Shown here piece by piece: positions 7,337 to 15,288 of a DNA stretch of 21,888 nt. The stretch lies in contig CAZFGK010000033.1 of the NCBI GenBank assembly GCA_964518635.1, positions 1 to 21,888 of the forward strand, written 5' to 3'. Origin of the DNA: CAZFGK01 sp964518635. GTDB taxonomy: Bacteria; Zixibacteria; MSB-5A5; GN15; FEB-12. Position 1 is the stretch's first letter; each line of letters opens with the position of its first letter. The position numbers and the translations under genes are program-made. Under the pieces are notes generated by a model. The model did not search any database. It saw only the letters and a program-made list of their open reading frames with translations, and was not told the DNA's origin.

Positions 7337-8566
7337 TCATCCGGCAGTAAAGAGCGTTTTGAAGAAGATGAATGTCGACGATGTCGCCCCGCTTATCGTG
7401 GCAAGAGCAGCACCGGTGAGAATACTTAAAATTGCGATGACTTTCCCGACATCCTGACCACGCAGCGAGCCAAGTTGTTTTGGTTCACCACTCAGATACG
7501 CCGAGGCGGCGAAAAGCTCTTCACCGATCAAAGTGTAGTCACAGGCGACGACGAAAAATGGAATCTGTTGAGGACGAGCAGTCCCGCCGACCTGAATCGC
7601 GCCGACACTATTCCCCATTTCGGCAAGCACGAGTGCCTCGCCGAAAAATGCCCCCAGCAAAAAGTTTGCGGCCGGACGTTTTCTGTTCATGATTCCACCG
7701 ACGGCACCGACATAGGCGAACTGTTCGTCTGTAATATAATTGATCGCATCCTCGCGATAGGAATCGGGACGACCGGCTTCGATAAAGGAATTCTTCACCG
7801 CATCCCGCGCGGCAGTCATCACGAGTGAACGAGAGACTGGTACCTCGAGTTGGCAGTCGAATTCTGCCGCCACTTTAGCCACGCGTCGAAGGATAGTCAG
7901 CGATGCCAGTGTCTCGACATCATCCATATCCTGAATACCGGGAATGTACAAAACTGGACGCCCCATTTCAGTGGCGCGACCGATGGCATCATCGATGGCA
8001 TCAAGCCCTGCGACGCGGCGAATGAAGTGCGGTCGTTTTCGCGCAAGCTCGATCATCAGAATAATCGCCCCTCCGATGATCAGTGCCATGATCAGAAGTG
8101 AGCGTTTGCGAATATCAAACCACTGGACCTTCGGAGAGGTCGCCTGGGATAAAATTGACCTGGTTTCTCCGGCTACACTGAGCACAGAGACCGCGTAGCG
8201 ATAGGGTTCATTTGAATTGAGACCATTATCAACAAATTCAGTTGTCCCGAGTGACAATGTCTCACGTAGCTCAATCGAGTCGTTACTGTTGAATCGAAGG
8301 AGTGCGTACCCGGTTACGAGATTGTTGCGCCCTTCATCCAGCGATGGCGTCCAGGTGATACGCAGAGCATTGCCGGCATCATAGTTGACATCTGAAACAA
8401 GCACACTTGTCGGAGCCGCCGGTAACGGTAAAGCCGAGTCAGCCAGCATTGGGAAATTCGTTGAATCAGATTGTGCAATGAGACTGGAAGAAAAGCTTAC
8501 AAGAAAAACAAATGTCGCAATGCAAAGATAAATGAAACGTCTGCAATGGGGTGTTATCCCGATCAT
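7337..8566 (-). CDS. Cassette 2, family A: Fn3-like exported domain plus conserved cytoplasmic domain
   Basis: A 409-residue protein with a signal peptide (cleavage near LIA-QSD, residue 31), an Fn3-like domain (about 51-145: APTSVLVSDV, ALRITWTPS, TGYALLR, YRYAVSVLSV), a membrane helix (156-173), a cytoplasmic domain (178-370) and a final helix (376-398). The cytoplasmic domain contains IDDAIGRATEMGRPVLYIPG, QDMDDVETLASLTILRRVAK, ITDEQFAYVGAVGGIM, FFVVACDYTLIGEELFAASA and LGSLRGQDVGK, mostly shared with A1. The ATG at 8566 lies nine bases after the D1 stop; I see no convincing Shine-Dalgarno, so reinitiation from D1 is plausible. Function unknown. Confidence 0.88.
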   Translation of the reverse strand: MIGITPHCRRFIYLCIATFVFLVSFSSSLIAQSDSTNFPMLADSALPLPAAPTSVLVSDVNYDAGNALRITWTPSLDEGRNNLVTGYALLRFNSNDSIELRETLSLGTTEFVDNGLNSNEPYRYAVSVLSVAGETRSILSQATSPKVQWFDIRKRSLLIMALIIGGAIILMIELARKRPHFIRRVAGLDAIDDAIGRATEMGRPVLYIPGIQDMDDVETLASLTILRRVAKVAAEFDCQLEVPVSRSLVMTAARDAVKNSFIEAGRPDSYREDAINYITDEQFAYVGAVGGIMNRKRPAANFLLGAFFGEALVLAEMGNSVGAIQVGGTARPQQIPFFVVACDYTLIGEELFAASAYLSGEPKQLGSLRGQDVGKVIAILSILTGAALATISGATSSTFIFFKTLFTAG

Positions 8567-8575
8567 GCTGACGAC

Positions 8576-9226
8576 TTAGTGGAGCAACCCGAGCCAGGTG
8601 CCGAAGAGGTAGTCCATGCGTCCGATCAGCAGCGACACACGACTCATGATCGTAAATCCGAAGGCACCGCCGAAAGTGAGCATCAAAAAGAAAATCCCCA
8701 GTCGAGCGACTCGTCCGATTGCTCCTTTGTGTTCCGCGGAGAAAAAGAAATACATCAGACCGGAAAGTACACCGACGAAGAGAATCCATGCGCTGATAGT
8801 CTGCGAGAGTATGAAACCGGTCTCAGGATTAGTAACCCAGAGGTCTTTGATCGTAGATGCCACCTGATTGAGACCATTGGAGACCAGAAAGGAGAGCATC
8901 ATAAGTCCAGAGGTAGCACCGACAATAAATGCCAGCGGGGTGCGAGCCAGATAACCGAGTTTATTACTCAGTCGGAAGAGAATCATGACACCGAGAATCA
9001 ATCCACCAAGAAGCCAGTAATCAGGGATGGCATCACCAACTGGAAAAATCCCCTCCCACATCTTTCGCTGCAGTGAGTCGAAGAAATAGACCACTGCCCA
9101 ATAACCTGCGGAGCAGCCGATGAAAATCGACTCGGTGATGCGATAGAGCGGATTGTCTTTATAGAGGAAGGAGAGAATCCCTAAAGTGAGAAGAGCTCCG
9201 ACCCAGACGCCTACTTCGGTACTCAC
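8576..9226 (-). CDS. Cassette 1, family D: multi-pass membrane protein of unknown function
   Basis: A 216-residue polytopic membrane protein and the shortest D copy. It begins almost directly at the shared core ILSFLYKDNPLYRITESIFI, GCSAGYWAV and ends soon after FGFTIMSRVSLLIGRMDYLF. The loop FFSAEHKGAIGRVARLGIFF is shared with D2. It therefore lacks the extra N-terminal helix of D2 and the extra C-terminal helix of D3, so the core family unit is about 210 residues. The GTG start at 9226 overlaps the C1 stop as GTGA and is preceded by a strong GGAGGG. It is the last gene of cassette 1. Confidence 0.86.
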   Translation of the reverse strand: MSTEVGVWVGALLTLGILSFLYKDNPLYRITESIFIGCSAGYWAVVYFFDSLQRKMWEGIFPVGDAIPDYWLLGGLILGVMILFRLSNKLGYLARTPLAFIVGATSGLMMLSFLVSNGLNQVASTIKDLWVTNPETGFILSQTISAWILFVGVLSGLMYFFFSAEHKGAIGRVARLGIFFLMLTFGGAFGFTIMSRVSLLIGRMDYLFGTWLGLLH

Positions 9227-10137
9227 TTCTTCCCTCCGGATTGGTCACGGCGACGATTCGCAAAATAGCCAAGATTACCAATAATGATCAGTGCCATGAC
9301 GGTCGCATGGGCAAATGATTGTGACAAAAGAAAACTGGTCGCCTTGGCGGGAACATTGAGCTGCTTTTCAAACTCAGCCGCACCCGCCATTCCGCCGATG
9401 AGCCCTTTCATCTGTCCACCGCGCCAGTACGGATACATTTCGGGAGTTTGCACGGCGGTGTTGCCGGTGCCGAGAGTAACCCCAAAACGATCTGCCGCAT
9501 ACTGCACCCATTCGCGGGATCCGGGTCTGCCGGAGCTCAACACGAAGACATAGTCGACATTTGAGAAATTTACGACGTTTTGAAGGAGCGGGATCGAATC
9601 ATACGGGGTGCGGCGAACATCCGTTGGGAATTTTTGCTTGAATGATTGTCCCATCGTCTGAATGACGAATTCATTCCCAGACTGGAAGCCGAGATTCACA
9701 TAGTCGACACCATAAACAGGATTCTTCGCCTGAATTTCAGGAATCAAGAGAGCCGCTTCGATCGCCTGATTCCCCTGCTGCGGACCAGCCGGCCAGAGTC
9801 CCATCATGATGACATCGATATCATTCATGAAAGCGAACTTGAAGAATGCCACAGCCATCGGCTGCAACTCAGGCGCAGACTGCGGATCGAAATCGCACGA
9901 GAGCAATACTTTCGAGCCGGGAGTCAACTTCTTGAGTCCATCAACAAGTGAAGTGACCTCCTGTGTCTCTGCAAGCGGTGGCGGGATATTCATGAACAGC
10001 GGCAGAGCGACTGCCATGCCGATATACATAAAGATGATTCTGCGATTGAGCAATTTCCCCTGAATAGTCCGAATCAGTACCCATATAAGAGAAAGCCCAC
10101 CGAGTATGAGAAGCCCCATGGCAATAGTCGCGAGCAT
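9223..10137 (-). CDS. Cassette 1, family C: membrane-anchored extracytoplasmic alpha/beta protein
   Basis: A 304-residue protein with helices at about 3-22 and 33-49 split by a basic loop (RTIQGKLLNRR), an extracytoplasmic domain (about 55-265) and a C-terminal helix (273-292) with a basic tail. Family motifs: LLSCDFDP (78-85), ELQPM (90-94), GLWPAG, YGVDYVNLGFQSGNE (142-156), KFPTDVRRTPYDSIP (169-183), SSGRPGSREW and YPYWRGGQMKGLIGG (235-249). The basic loop and basic tail fix the domain outside the cytoplasm. The ATG overlaps the B1 stop as TGATG and is preceded by GGAGGGGAGG. The acidic DxDP element looks like a candidate ligand or metal site, which is inference. Confidence 0.87.
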   Translation of the reverse strand: MLATIAMGLLILGGLSLIWVLIRTIQGKLLNRRIIFMYIGMAVALPLFMNIPPPLAETQEVTSLVDGLKKLTPGSKVLLSCDFDPQSAPELQPMAVAFFKFAFMNDIDVIMMGLWPAGPQQGNQAIEAALLIPEIQAKNPVYGVDYVNLGFQSGNEFVIQTMGQSFKQKFPTDVRRTPYDSIPLLQNVVNFSNVDYVFVLSSGRPGSREWVQYAADRFGVTLGTGNTAVQTPEMYPYWRGGQMKGLIGGMAGAAEFEKQLNVPAKATSFLLSQSFAHATVMALIIIGNLGYFANRRRDQSGGKK

Positions 10138-10847
10138 CAGGCCTCCCCTCCAATATGTGACCGTTCAATTCCCAGAATCACACGCAACGAGCTCGACATA
10201 ATACCGAGGGCGATACCTATTGCGATTGCTCGCTGACCTGCGGTCACCGGGTTTTGCATGATCCAGCCGGAAAGACTTGAGAAGAAATTGTCATTCCCAA
10301 ACCATGCCTGTCCGAGGGGTTGAAAAATCCCGAGTGGCGAAAAAGCAAGATCAAGAAGTGGGACACGTCCTCCCATCACGAAAAATGCCGCAATAAGCAG
10401 AAGTGTCGCTTCTTTGTTTCTGGCGCGAAAGGCTCGATAGGCAGCGGATGCGACATAGAAAGCCAGAATGGCGAACATCGTTGCGCCCAGCGGACCGAAC
10501 ACATTTCGGAATATCCAGTCAAAACCAGTTCCGTTGTCATTGTATGCGTACGGGGGATTGGCATTGATCCCTGAGAATCCGCTGATGAATCCGACGACAA
10601 GTGTTGCAACAAGACTGATCAGGATGACGATCGAATAGGTCGACTCCGGTCCACCACGACTGATTTTCTTGGTAGAGACCATGACGAGATTCAGAAGTCC
10701 GAGCCAGATGGCAAAGGCCTGAACAATGGTGACCCAGTCGCTGAAAATTGTCTCGGCATTCGAAAATGGTGCGCGGGGTATAAAATAACTGAGGGCGAAG
10801 ACAAGCCCTGCAATGGTCGTAATAATGAGAGGAATTTCTCGTTTCAT
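10137..10847 (-). CDS. Cassette 1, family B: six-helix membrane protein of unknown function
   Basis: A 236-residue hydrophobic protein with about six helices, carrying the B-family core ATMFAILAFYVASAAYRAFR and the C-terminal TAGQRAIAIGIALGI and VILGIERSHIG. I chose the ATG at 10847 (MKREIPLIIT) rather than a TTG at 10859: AGAGGA precedes the ATG and the start then aligns with B2. The gene begins eight bases after the A1 stop. An insertion between helices 3 and 4 (about residues 95-112, NANPPYAYNDNGTG) makes it longer than B2 and B3. Role unknown. Confidence 0.86.
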   Translation of the reverse strand: MKREIPLIITTIAGLVFALSYFIPRAPFSNAETIFSDWVTIVQAFAIWLGLLNLVMVSTKKISRGGPESTYSIVILISLVATLVVGFISGFSGINANPPYAYNDNGTGFDWIFRNVFGPLGATMFAILAFYVASAAYRAFRARNKEATLLLIAAFFVMGGRVPLLDLAFSPLGIFQPLGQAWFGNDNFFSSLSGWIMQNPVTAGQRAIAIGIALGIMSSSLRVILGIERSHIGGEA

Positions 10848-10855
10848 CTGTCCTC

Positions 10856-12139
10856 TCAACTCACCTGGAAGATGACACTGAGGTCATACAGGCCGAATGT
10901 TAGTAGTAGGGAGCCAATCAGTATGGCGATCATGAAGATTGCTTTCCCGACATCTTGACCGCGCAATGAGCCAAGTTGGCGTGGTTCACGCGAGAGGTAT
11001 GCTGATGCGGCAAAAAGTTCTTCACCGAGCAATGTATAGTCGCACGCGGCGACAAAGAACGGCAGCTGAGTCGGCTCGCCAGTTCCGGCGATCTGAATCG
11101 CGCCGTGGGCATTCCCTACTTCAGAGAGAATCAGAGATTCGGCGAAAAACGCACCCATATAGAAGATTGTCGCTGGCTCTTCACGAGAGATCATCCCATC
11201 GACCGCCGCAGCATAAGCAAACTGTTCATCGGTGATGAAATGTACCTGATTTTCTGAATATGTATCGCCCCGACCGACTTTGGTGTATGCCTCTTTCATT
11301 GTCTCACGCGCGGTAATCATGACGAGAGATTTCGAAACCGGCACTTCAAGATAGCTGCCGTACTCTGCCGCAACCTGCGCGACTCGACCAAGGACGGCGA
11401 TTCCGGCGATAGTCTGGACATCATTCATATCCTGAATACCCGGTATAAAGAAGACCTTTTTCCCCATTTCAGTGGCACGTCCAATCGCTTCATCAACTGC
11501 AATGAGACCGGCGATTTTGCGGATATAGAAATTCGCTCCCGCTTTGGCCTGACGAATGAACATGACAATCGCACCGGCAATCAGAAGGAGAAAGAGCAAC
11601 GCCCAGAAACGATTTGAATTAAACCATTGGGCTGAGGAACGAGCCGGACCGATCACTGGGGATGCAGATGAGGTCTCCTGGAAACTGCCATCGGAAAGCA
11701 TCGCTCGCGCGAGGACATCGACTCGATAATAATAGTCGGTCCCGATTTTCACTCCGTTGTCGGTGACCGAAGTCCCCGCTGGCGGGGCCTCGCCGACTTT
11801 TTCAAATGGACCTGAAGGGCTTGTTGAGCGAAGAAGAGTGTAACCGGAAATCAGAGAATCAGAAGCATGTGTAACCCCAACCCAACTAACCAGCATCGCA
11901 CCGCCGCCGTCATTTGGATTATCAACGGCAGTCAGACTGGCAACCGCCGGAGGGAATCCTTCAGGAAAGATGCTGGTGACTGATTGAAGAACCGTATCAG
12001 CGATCTGAGCTGAATCGGTCTGGGCATTGGAAGAGCAATGGAAAGCGAGGGAGAAGATTGTAAGCAATACAATGAAGGATGATGTAGATAGTCCAAGCCG
12101 GAAATGTTTTGAGATGATGCCGAGAGAATTCATCTTCAT
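10856..12139 (-). CDS. Cassette 1, family A: Fn3-like exported domain plus conserved cytoplasmic domain
   Basis: A 427-residue protein and first gene of the twelve-gene operon. A signal peptide ends near SNA-QTD (residue 39). An Fn3-like domain spans about 64-165 (AMLVSWVGV, SGYTLLRSTSPSGPF, YYYRVDVLA). A helix at 177-195 leads to the cytoplasmic domain (200-395) with AVDEAIGRATEMGKKVFFIP, GIQDMNDVQTIAGIAVLGRV, FITDEQFAYAAAVDGMIS, FFVAACDYTLLGEELFAASA and LGSLRGQDVGK, then a helix at 399-418. The start could be ATG 12139 or ATG 12133; GGTGG upstream is a weak ribosome site. I recall DUF6754 for this family but cannot check it. No enzymatic motif is recognised. Confidence 0.88.
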   Translation of the reverse strand: MKMNSLGIISKHFRLGLSTSSFIVLLTIFSLAFHCSSNAQTDSAQIADTVLQSVTSIFPEGFPPAVASLTAVDNPNDGGGAMLVSWVGVTHASDSLISGYTLLRSTSPSGPFEKVGEAPPAGTSVTDNGVKIGTDYYYRVDVLARAMLSDGSFQETSSASPVIGPARSSAQWFNSNRFWALLFLLLIAGAIVMFIRQAKAGANFYIRKIAGLIAVDEAIGRATEMGKKVFFIPGIQDMNDVQTIAGIAVLGRVAQVAAEYGSYLEVPVSKSLVMITARETMKEAYTKVGRGDTYSENQVHFITDEQFAYAAAVDGMISREEPATIFYMGAFFAESLILSEVGNAHGAIQIAGTGEPTQLPFFVAACDYTLLGEELFAASAYLSREPRQLGSLRGQDVGKAIFMIAILIGSLLLTFGLYDLSVIFQVS

Positions 12140-12278
12140 CAACCCACCACCGTTAGGTTGGGTCGAATAGAATTCGAGCTACGCGACAGAAAACAGACCG
12201 GACGGCTCATGCCGTGAGACACTCCATCACCCGTTCACTTCCCTTTCCTTCAGAACAACCTGATCAACAGTCTTCAGA

Positions 12279-12287
12279 ATCATACCA
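12279..12287 (-). promoter_or_regulatory. Candidate extended -10 promoter of the cassette operon
   Basis: On the minus strand TGG is followed directly by TATGAT, an extended -10 form with 5 of 6 matches to TATAAT. No good -35 box lies at the right distance. It would give a leader of about 130 bases before the A1 start. Confidence 0.3.
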
Positions 12288-12467
12288 CAACAAGACGAGT
12301 GACCAGGTCATTCATCAAGAAGCAGTCATTCTGACGCAAACGCTGCGACACCGTTCGTGGCACCTGTCTGACGACAAGGTCAACCCAACCGTGTTGCGCT
12401 TGCAACCTACACTGTCACAATGGCTCAGGTCAAGCGGTTCTCTGACGGTCGCACTAATGAAGGGGAC

Positions 12468-12496
12468 TTTACAGCCCGTCCCGACCTGTGTACACT
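12468..12496 (+). promoter_or_regulatory. Promoter of glmL
   Basis: TTTACA (12468-12473, 5 of 6 matches to TTGACA) is followed after exactly 17 bases by TACACT (12491-12496, 4 of 6 matches to TATAAT), about 82 bases before the ATG at 12578. Confidence 0.5.
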
Positions 12497-12502
12497 GTCG
12501 GG
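12480..12502. promoter_or_regulatory. Dyad overlapping the glmL -10 box, candidate operator
   Basis: CCCGAC (12480-12485) and GTCGGG (12497-12502) form a perfect 6-bp inverted repeat centred on the -10 box, with a partly symmetric TGTGTACA core between. A repressor bound here would block the promoter. It could instead fold as an RNA hairpin if transcription began upstream. Confidence 0.42.
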
Positions 12503-12577
12503 CTTTGCTGGTTCGTTCCGGCAAAAATTGAAATAAGTTGATCTGCGGAAGAAGCAGAAAGAGAAGTAAAGGACTTC

Positions 12578-14428
12578 ATGGCCAAGTTCCCTCGACCGGA
12601 AGATATCAAAGTCATTGTCGCGACCGACTGCGGCTCGACCACGACTAAAGCAATTCTTATCGAATATCATAATGGAGAGTACCGTCTGATGTCTCGCGGT
12701 GAAGCTCCGACTACGGTCGAAGCGCCGTTTGAAGATGTCACTATGGGGGTACTGAATGCAGTCGCCGAGCTCGAAGAGCTATCAGGTCGGAAGATCCTCG
12801 ACCCGAACGGGAAATTCATTTCACCGGCAGACGGTCCAAACGGAACCGATGTATTTATTTCGACGTCAAGTGCTGGCGGCGGGCTTCAGATGATGGTCGC
12901 CGGTGTGGTTCGCTCCATGTCGGCTGAATCTGCTGAACGTGCTGCTTTGGGGGCTGGGGCTATTGTGATGGATGTCATCGCTTCAAATGATAAAAGAGCG
13001 AGCTATCAACAGATTGAACGTATTCGACGACTTCGCCCTGATATGATCCTTCTCTCTGGAGGTGTCGACGGTGGCGCGACCACCCACGTCGTCGAAATCG
13101 CCGAACTCGTTGCCGCCGCTGATCCAAAGCCACGACTCGGCTCCGGCTATAATCTGCCGGTGATCTTCGCCGGAAATAAAGATGCCGCCGCTGCAGTGAA
13201 TGATACGCTCGCGAAAAAAGTCGATCTGCGTACTGTCGATAATCTTCGTCCGGTACTCGAAAGAGAAAATCTTGGACCAGCCCGTGAAGAGATTCACGAG
13301 CTGTTTATGGAACACGTGATGGCACAGGCACCGGGCTACCGAAAACTGATGGACTGGGCGGATGCCCCCATTATGCCGACTCCCGGAGCGGTTGGGCTGA
13401 TTATTCAGACCATTGCTGATCAATACAAGATCACTGCTCTCGGTGTTGATATTGGCGGCGCAACAACGGACGTCTTCTCGGTTTTCCGTCCGGATGGTGT
13501 GACCGCTGTATTCAACCGTACGGTTTCTGCCAACCTTGGGATGTCTTATTCGATTTCGAATGTCTTCGCTGAAGCCGGACTTGAAAATGTCATGCGCTGG
13601 GTGCCGTTCCGTATGGATGAACGTGATTTGCGCAACCGTGTGAAGAATAAGATGATTCGCCCGACGACCATTCCACAATCATTGGAAGAACTGGTTTTTG
13701 AGCAGGCGATTTCTCGTGAAGCACTCCGCTTGGCGTTTATTCAGCATCGGAGTTTCGCAACCACTCTCAAAGGAGTACAGCAGCAGCGTACGATTTCAGA
13801 GGCATTCTCGCAGACCACTTCGGGTCAGAGTATTGTCAATCTGATGCAACTGGATATGCTGATCGGTTCTGGTGGGGTCCTTTCGCACGCACCTCGTCGC
13901 CAGCAATCAGCCCTGATGATGATTGATGCCTTCCTACCGGAAGGAATCACGAGATTGACCGTCGATTCTATTTTTATGATGCCACAGCTTGGTGTGCTGA
14001 CGCAAGTGCAGCCCAAAGCAGCGACGGAAGTGTTTGAAAAAGACTGCCTCATTCACCTCGGTTCTTGTGTCGCACCGATTGGCACCACCAAAAAGGGTGG
14101 CCCGGTGATGAAATATACCATTCACCTCCCCACAGGAGATGTGAGCGGAACGCTGAATCATCTCGAAATGAAACTGATTCCGCTTGGGCTTCAGCCGAAT
14201 GGCTTGCCGATTGCAGTACAGGCGACCTTTGAACCAGAAGGAAACTACGACCTCGGTGCTGGCCCCGGAAAGAAGTATGAAGGGACATTGTACGGTGGAG
14301 TCGTTGGTCTTATTCTCGACGGTCGCGGACGACCGTTTGATTTGTCCTCCTTCTCTGTTGAAGACCGAGTTTCGAATCTGCGCAAGTGGATTGCCGAATT
14401 GAATATCTATCCGGAGCTTCCGAAGTGA
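12578..14428 (+). CDS. glmL: GlmL/MutL-family ASKHA protein
   Basis: A 616-residue cytoplasmic protein of the family named after GlmL (MutL), the accessory protein of B12-dependent glutamate mutase. ASKHA nucleotide-binding motifs are clear: ATDCGSTTTKAILIEY (15-30, phosphate 1), LGVDIGGATTDVFSVF (about 288-303, phosphate 2) and LIGSGGVLSH (about 427, adenosine). FISTSSAGGGLQMMVAGV and LLSGGVDGGATTHVVEIAEL are also typical. It is longer than the clostridial GlmL as I recall it (about 460 residues), with an added C-terminal region. Neither glutamate mutase subunit gene is in the window, so the symbol states family, not proven role. AAAGGA precedes the ATG. The gene is followed with an overlap by the exported protein gene and is divergent from the cassette operon. 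Confidence 0.88.
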   Translation: MAKFPRPEDIKVIVATDCGSTTTKAILIEYHNGEYRLMSRGEAPTTVEAPFEDVTMGVLNAVAELEELSGRKILDPNGKFISPADGPNGTDVFISTSSAGGGLQMMVAGVVRSMSAESAERAALGAGAIVMDVIASNDKRASYQQIERIRRLRPDMILLSGGVDGGATTHVVEIAELVAAADPKPRLGSGYNLPVIFAGNKDAAAAVNDTLAKKVDLRTVDNLRPVLERENLGPAREEIHELFMEHVMAQAPGYRKLMDWADAPIMPTPGAVGLIIQTIADQYKITALGVDIGGATTDVFSVFRPDGVTAVFNRTVSANLGMSYSISNVFAEAGLENVMRWVPFRMDERDLRNRVKNKMIRPTTIPQSLEELVFEQAISREALRLAFIQHRSFATTLKGVQQQRTISEAFSQTTSGQSIVNLMQLDMLIGSGGVLSHAPRRQQSALMMIDAFLPEGITRLTVDSIFMMPQLGVLTQVQPKAATEVFEKDCLIHLGSCVAPIGTTKKGGPVMKYTIHLPTGDVSGTLNHLEMKLIPLGLQPNGLPIAVQATFEPEGNYDLGAGPGKKYEGTLYGGVVGLILDGRGRPFDLSSFSVEDRVSNLRKWIAELNIYPELPK

Positions 14429-15213
14429 TATCTCGTAAATCTCTGGTTTATGGAGTTTTCCTTGCGATGATTGTCGCCACTAGTTCCCTCACTTCGGTCA
14501 TGGCTCAGTCAGATAGTCTTTCGCCAAAGCGGGACACGACCTTCATATCATTCAACGGAAAATTTTACATCCATTTCCCTTCCCGCTGGAGGCAGGTCGA
14601 CTATCAGACAGTCGATTATTACCAGCAGCAATCGGGACAGGTACTTGAATATGAAGCGGTCTTTGCTCCTCCGGATGCGAGCCCGTTTTTTCAGCGAGAC
14701 TATTTTGTGCTCCAGGCCGATACCGTCGGTCCACTGATCGGGGATGCCATCGAGCCATTTCTGAGCACGATCGAACGAAACTCGAGTGTGAAAATCGATC
14801 GTCAAGAATCTATCAATCTTTCCACCGAACTTGTTGTCGACGGTATTATCTATGACAAGTCGAATCAAGTCCTCTGGAGTCTCACACAAATACGCGACCG
14901 AGACAATGTGGTCAAGCGCACCCTCGTAGCTGAAAAATTCTACGAGCGCGGTATCGCCAGGTTCATTTTTTACACTCCGGAATCGGAGTATCTGTCACTC
15001 GTTCCGACGTTCACACAGGTCGTGAAATCCTTCGGGAGTGAAAACTATGAAGCGAAAATTCCGAAGACCGAGGTGGTGGTTGCCGATACCACCGCGATGA
15101 ACAAGGGGAAAAACAGCAAGACTAGCTATGTACTTCCTATTGCTGTTGCTGCCGCAATTATTGTCTCCATCGTAGTTGCGCAAAGAAAGAAGAAGTCGAA
15201 AAACGTTGGGTAA
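14425..15213 (+). CDS. Exported protein with C-terminal membrane anchor, function unknown
   Basis: A 262-residue protein. The GTG at 14425 overlaps the glmL stop as GTGA, which I prefer over an upstream GTG at 14386 because it gives a proper signal peptide (basic ISRKS, hydrophobic core, cleavage near VMA-QSD). The body (about 30-225) looks like a compact beta-rich extracytoplasmic domain, beginning FISFNGKFYIHFPSRWRQVD and ending TFTQVVKSFGSENYE; this layout resembles proteins that test for a rise in a peak signal such as PsbP/Mog1-like folds, but that is only a resemblance. A C-terminal helix (PIAVAAAIIVSIVVA) is followed by RKKKSKNVG, so the domain faces outward. The coupling to glmL suggests a linked role. 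Confidence 0.82.
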   Translation: MISRKSLVYGVFLAMIVATSSLTSVMAQSDSLSPKRDTTFISFNGKFYIHFPSRWRQVDYQTVDYYQQQSGQVLEYEAVFAPPDASPFFQRDYFVLQADTVGPLIGDAIEPFLSTIERNSSVKIDRQESINLSTELVVDGIIYDKSNQVLWSLTQIRDRDNVVKRTLVAEKFYERGIARFIFYTPESEYLSLVPTFTQVVKSFGSENYEAKIPKTEVVVADTTAMNKGKNSKTSYVLPIAVAAAIIVSIVVAQRKKKSKNVG

Positions 15214-15288
15214 GAACATGCCCTGCCGGTCAGCACGCGATGCTTCCGGAAGAGATGCTACAGATACAAAAGGATAAACGAACTATTT

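Larger units (their letters stand above)
12140..12577. promoter_or_regulatory. Divergent control region between the membrane operon and glmL
   Basis: This 438-base stretch has no convincing gene. It holds a candidate extended -10 promoter for the operon (12279-12287, minus), a good promoter for glmL (12468-12496, plus), a dyad over that promoter, a small hairpin ACGGC-TCAT-GCCGT (12202-12215), and three AGGTCA hexamers on the plus strand (near 12305, 12378 and 12427). A plus-strand frame at 12214-12531 is not protein-like. Confidence 0.6.

Noticed and set aside
8471..9076. A 201-codon plus-strand frame over D1 and A2
   Set aside because: Hydrophilic His/Glu-rich translation mirrors the codon bias of hydrophobic genes read in reverse.
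1365..12139. Interpreting the cassette as an Rnf, ECF-transporter or duplicated Tol system
   Set aside because: None of the A-D signatures match those families: no Fe-S cysteine clusters, no ATPase motifs, no MotA/ExbD motifs.
12214..12531. A plus-strand frame in the divergent control region
   Set aside because: No ribosome site, no protein-like pattern, and it runs through the glmL promoter.
12983..13678. A 231-codon minus-strand frame inside glmL
   Set aside because: Antisense to conserved ASKHA motifs, with no domain or start-site support.
15243..15252. CTTCCGGAAG palindrome before the KOW-protein gene
   Set aside because: A 10-base palindrome in a 75-base gap is short enough to be chance, and no T-run follows.
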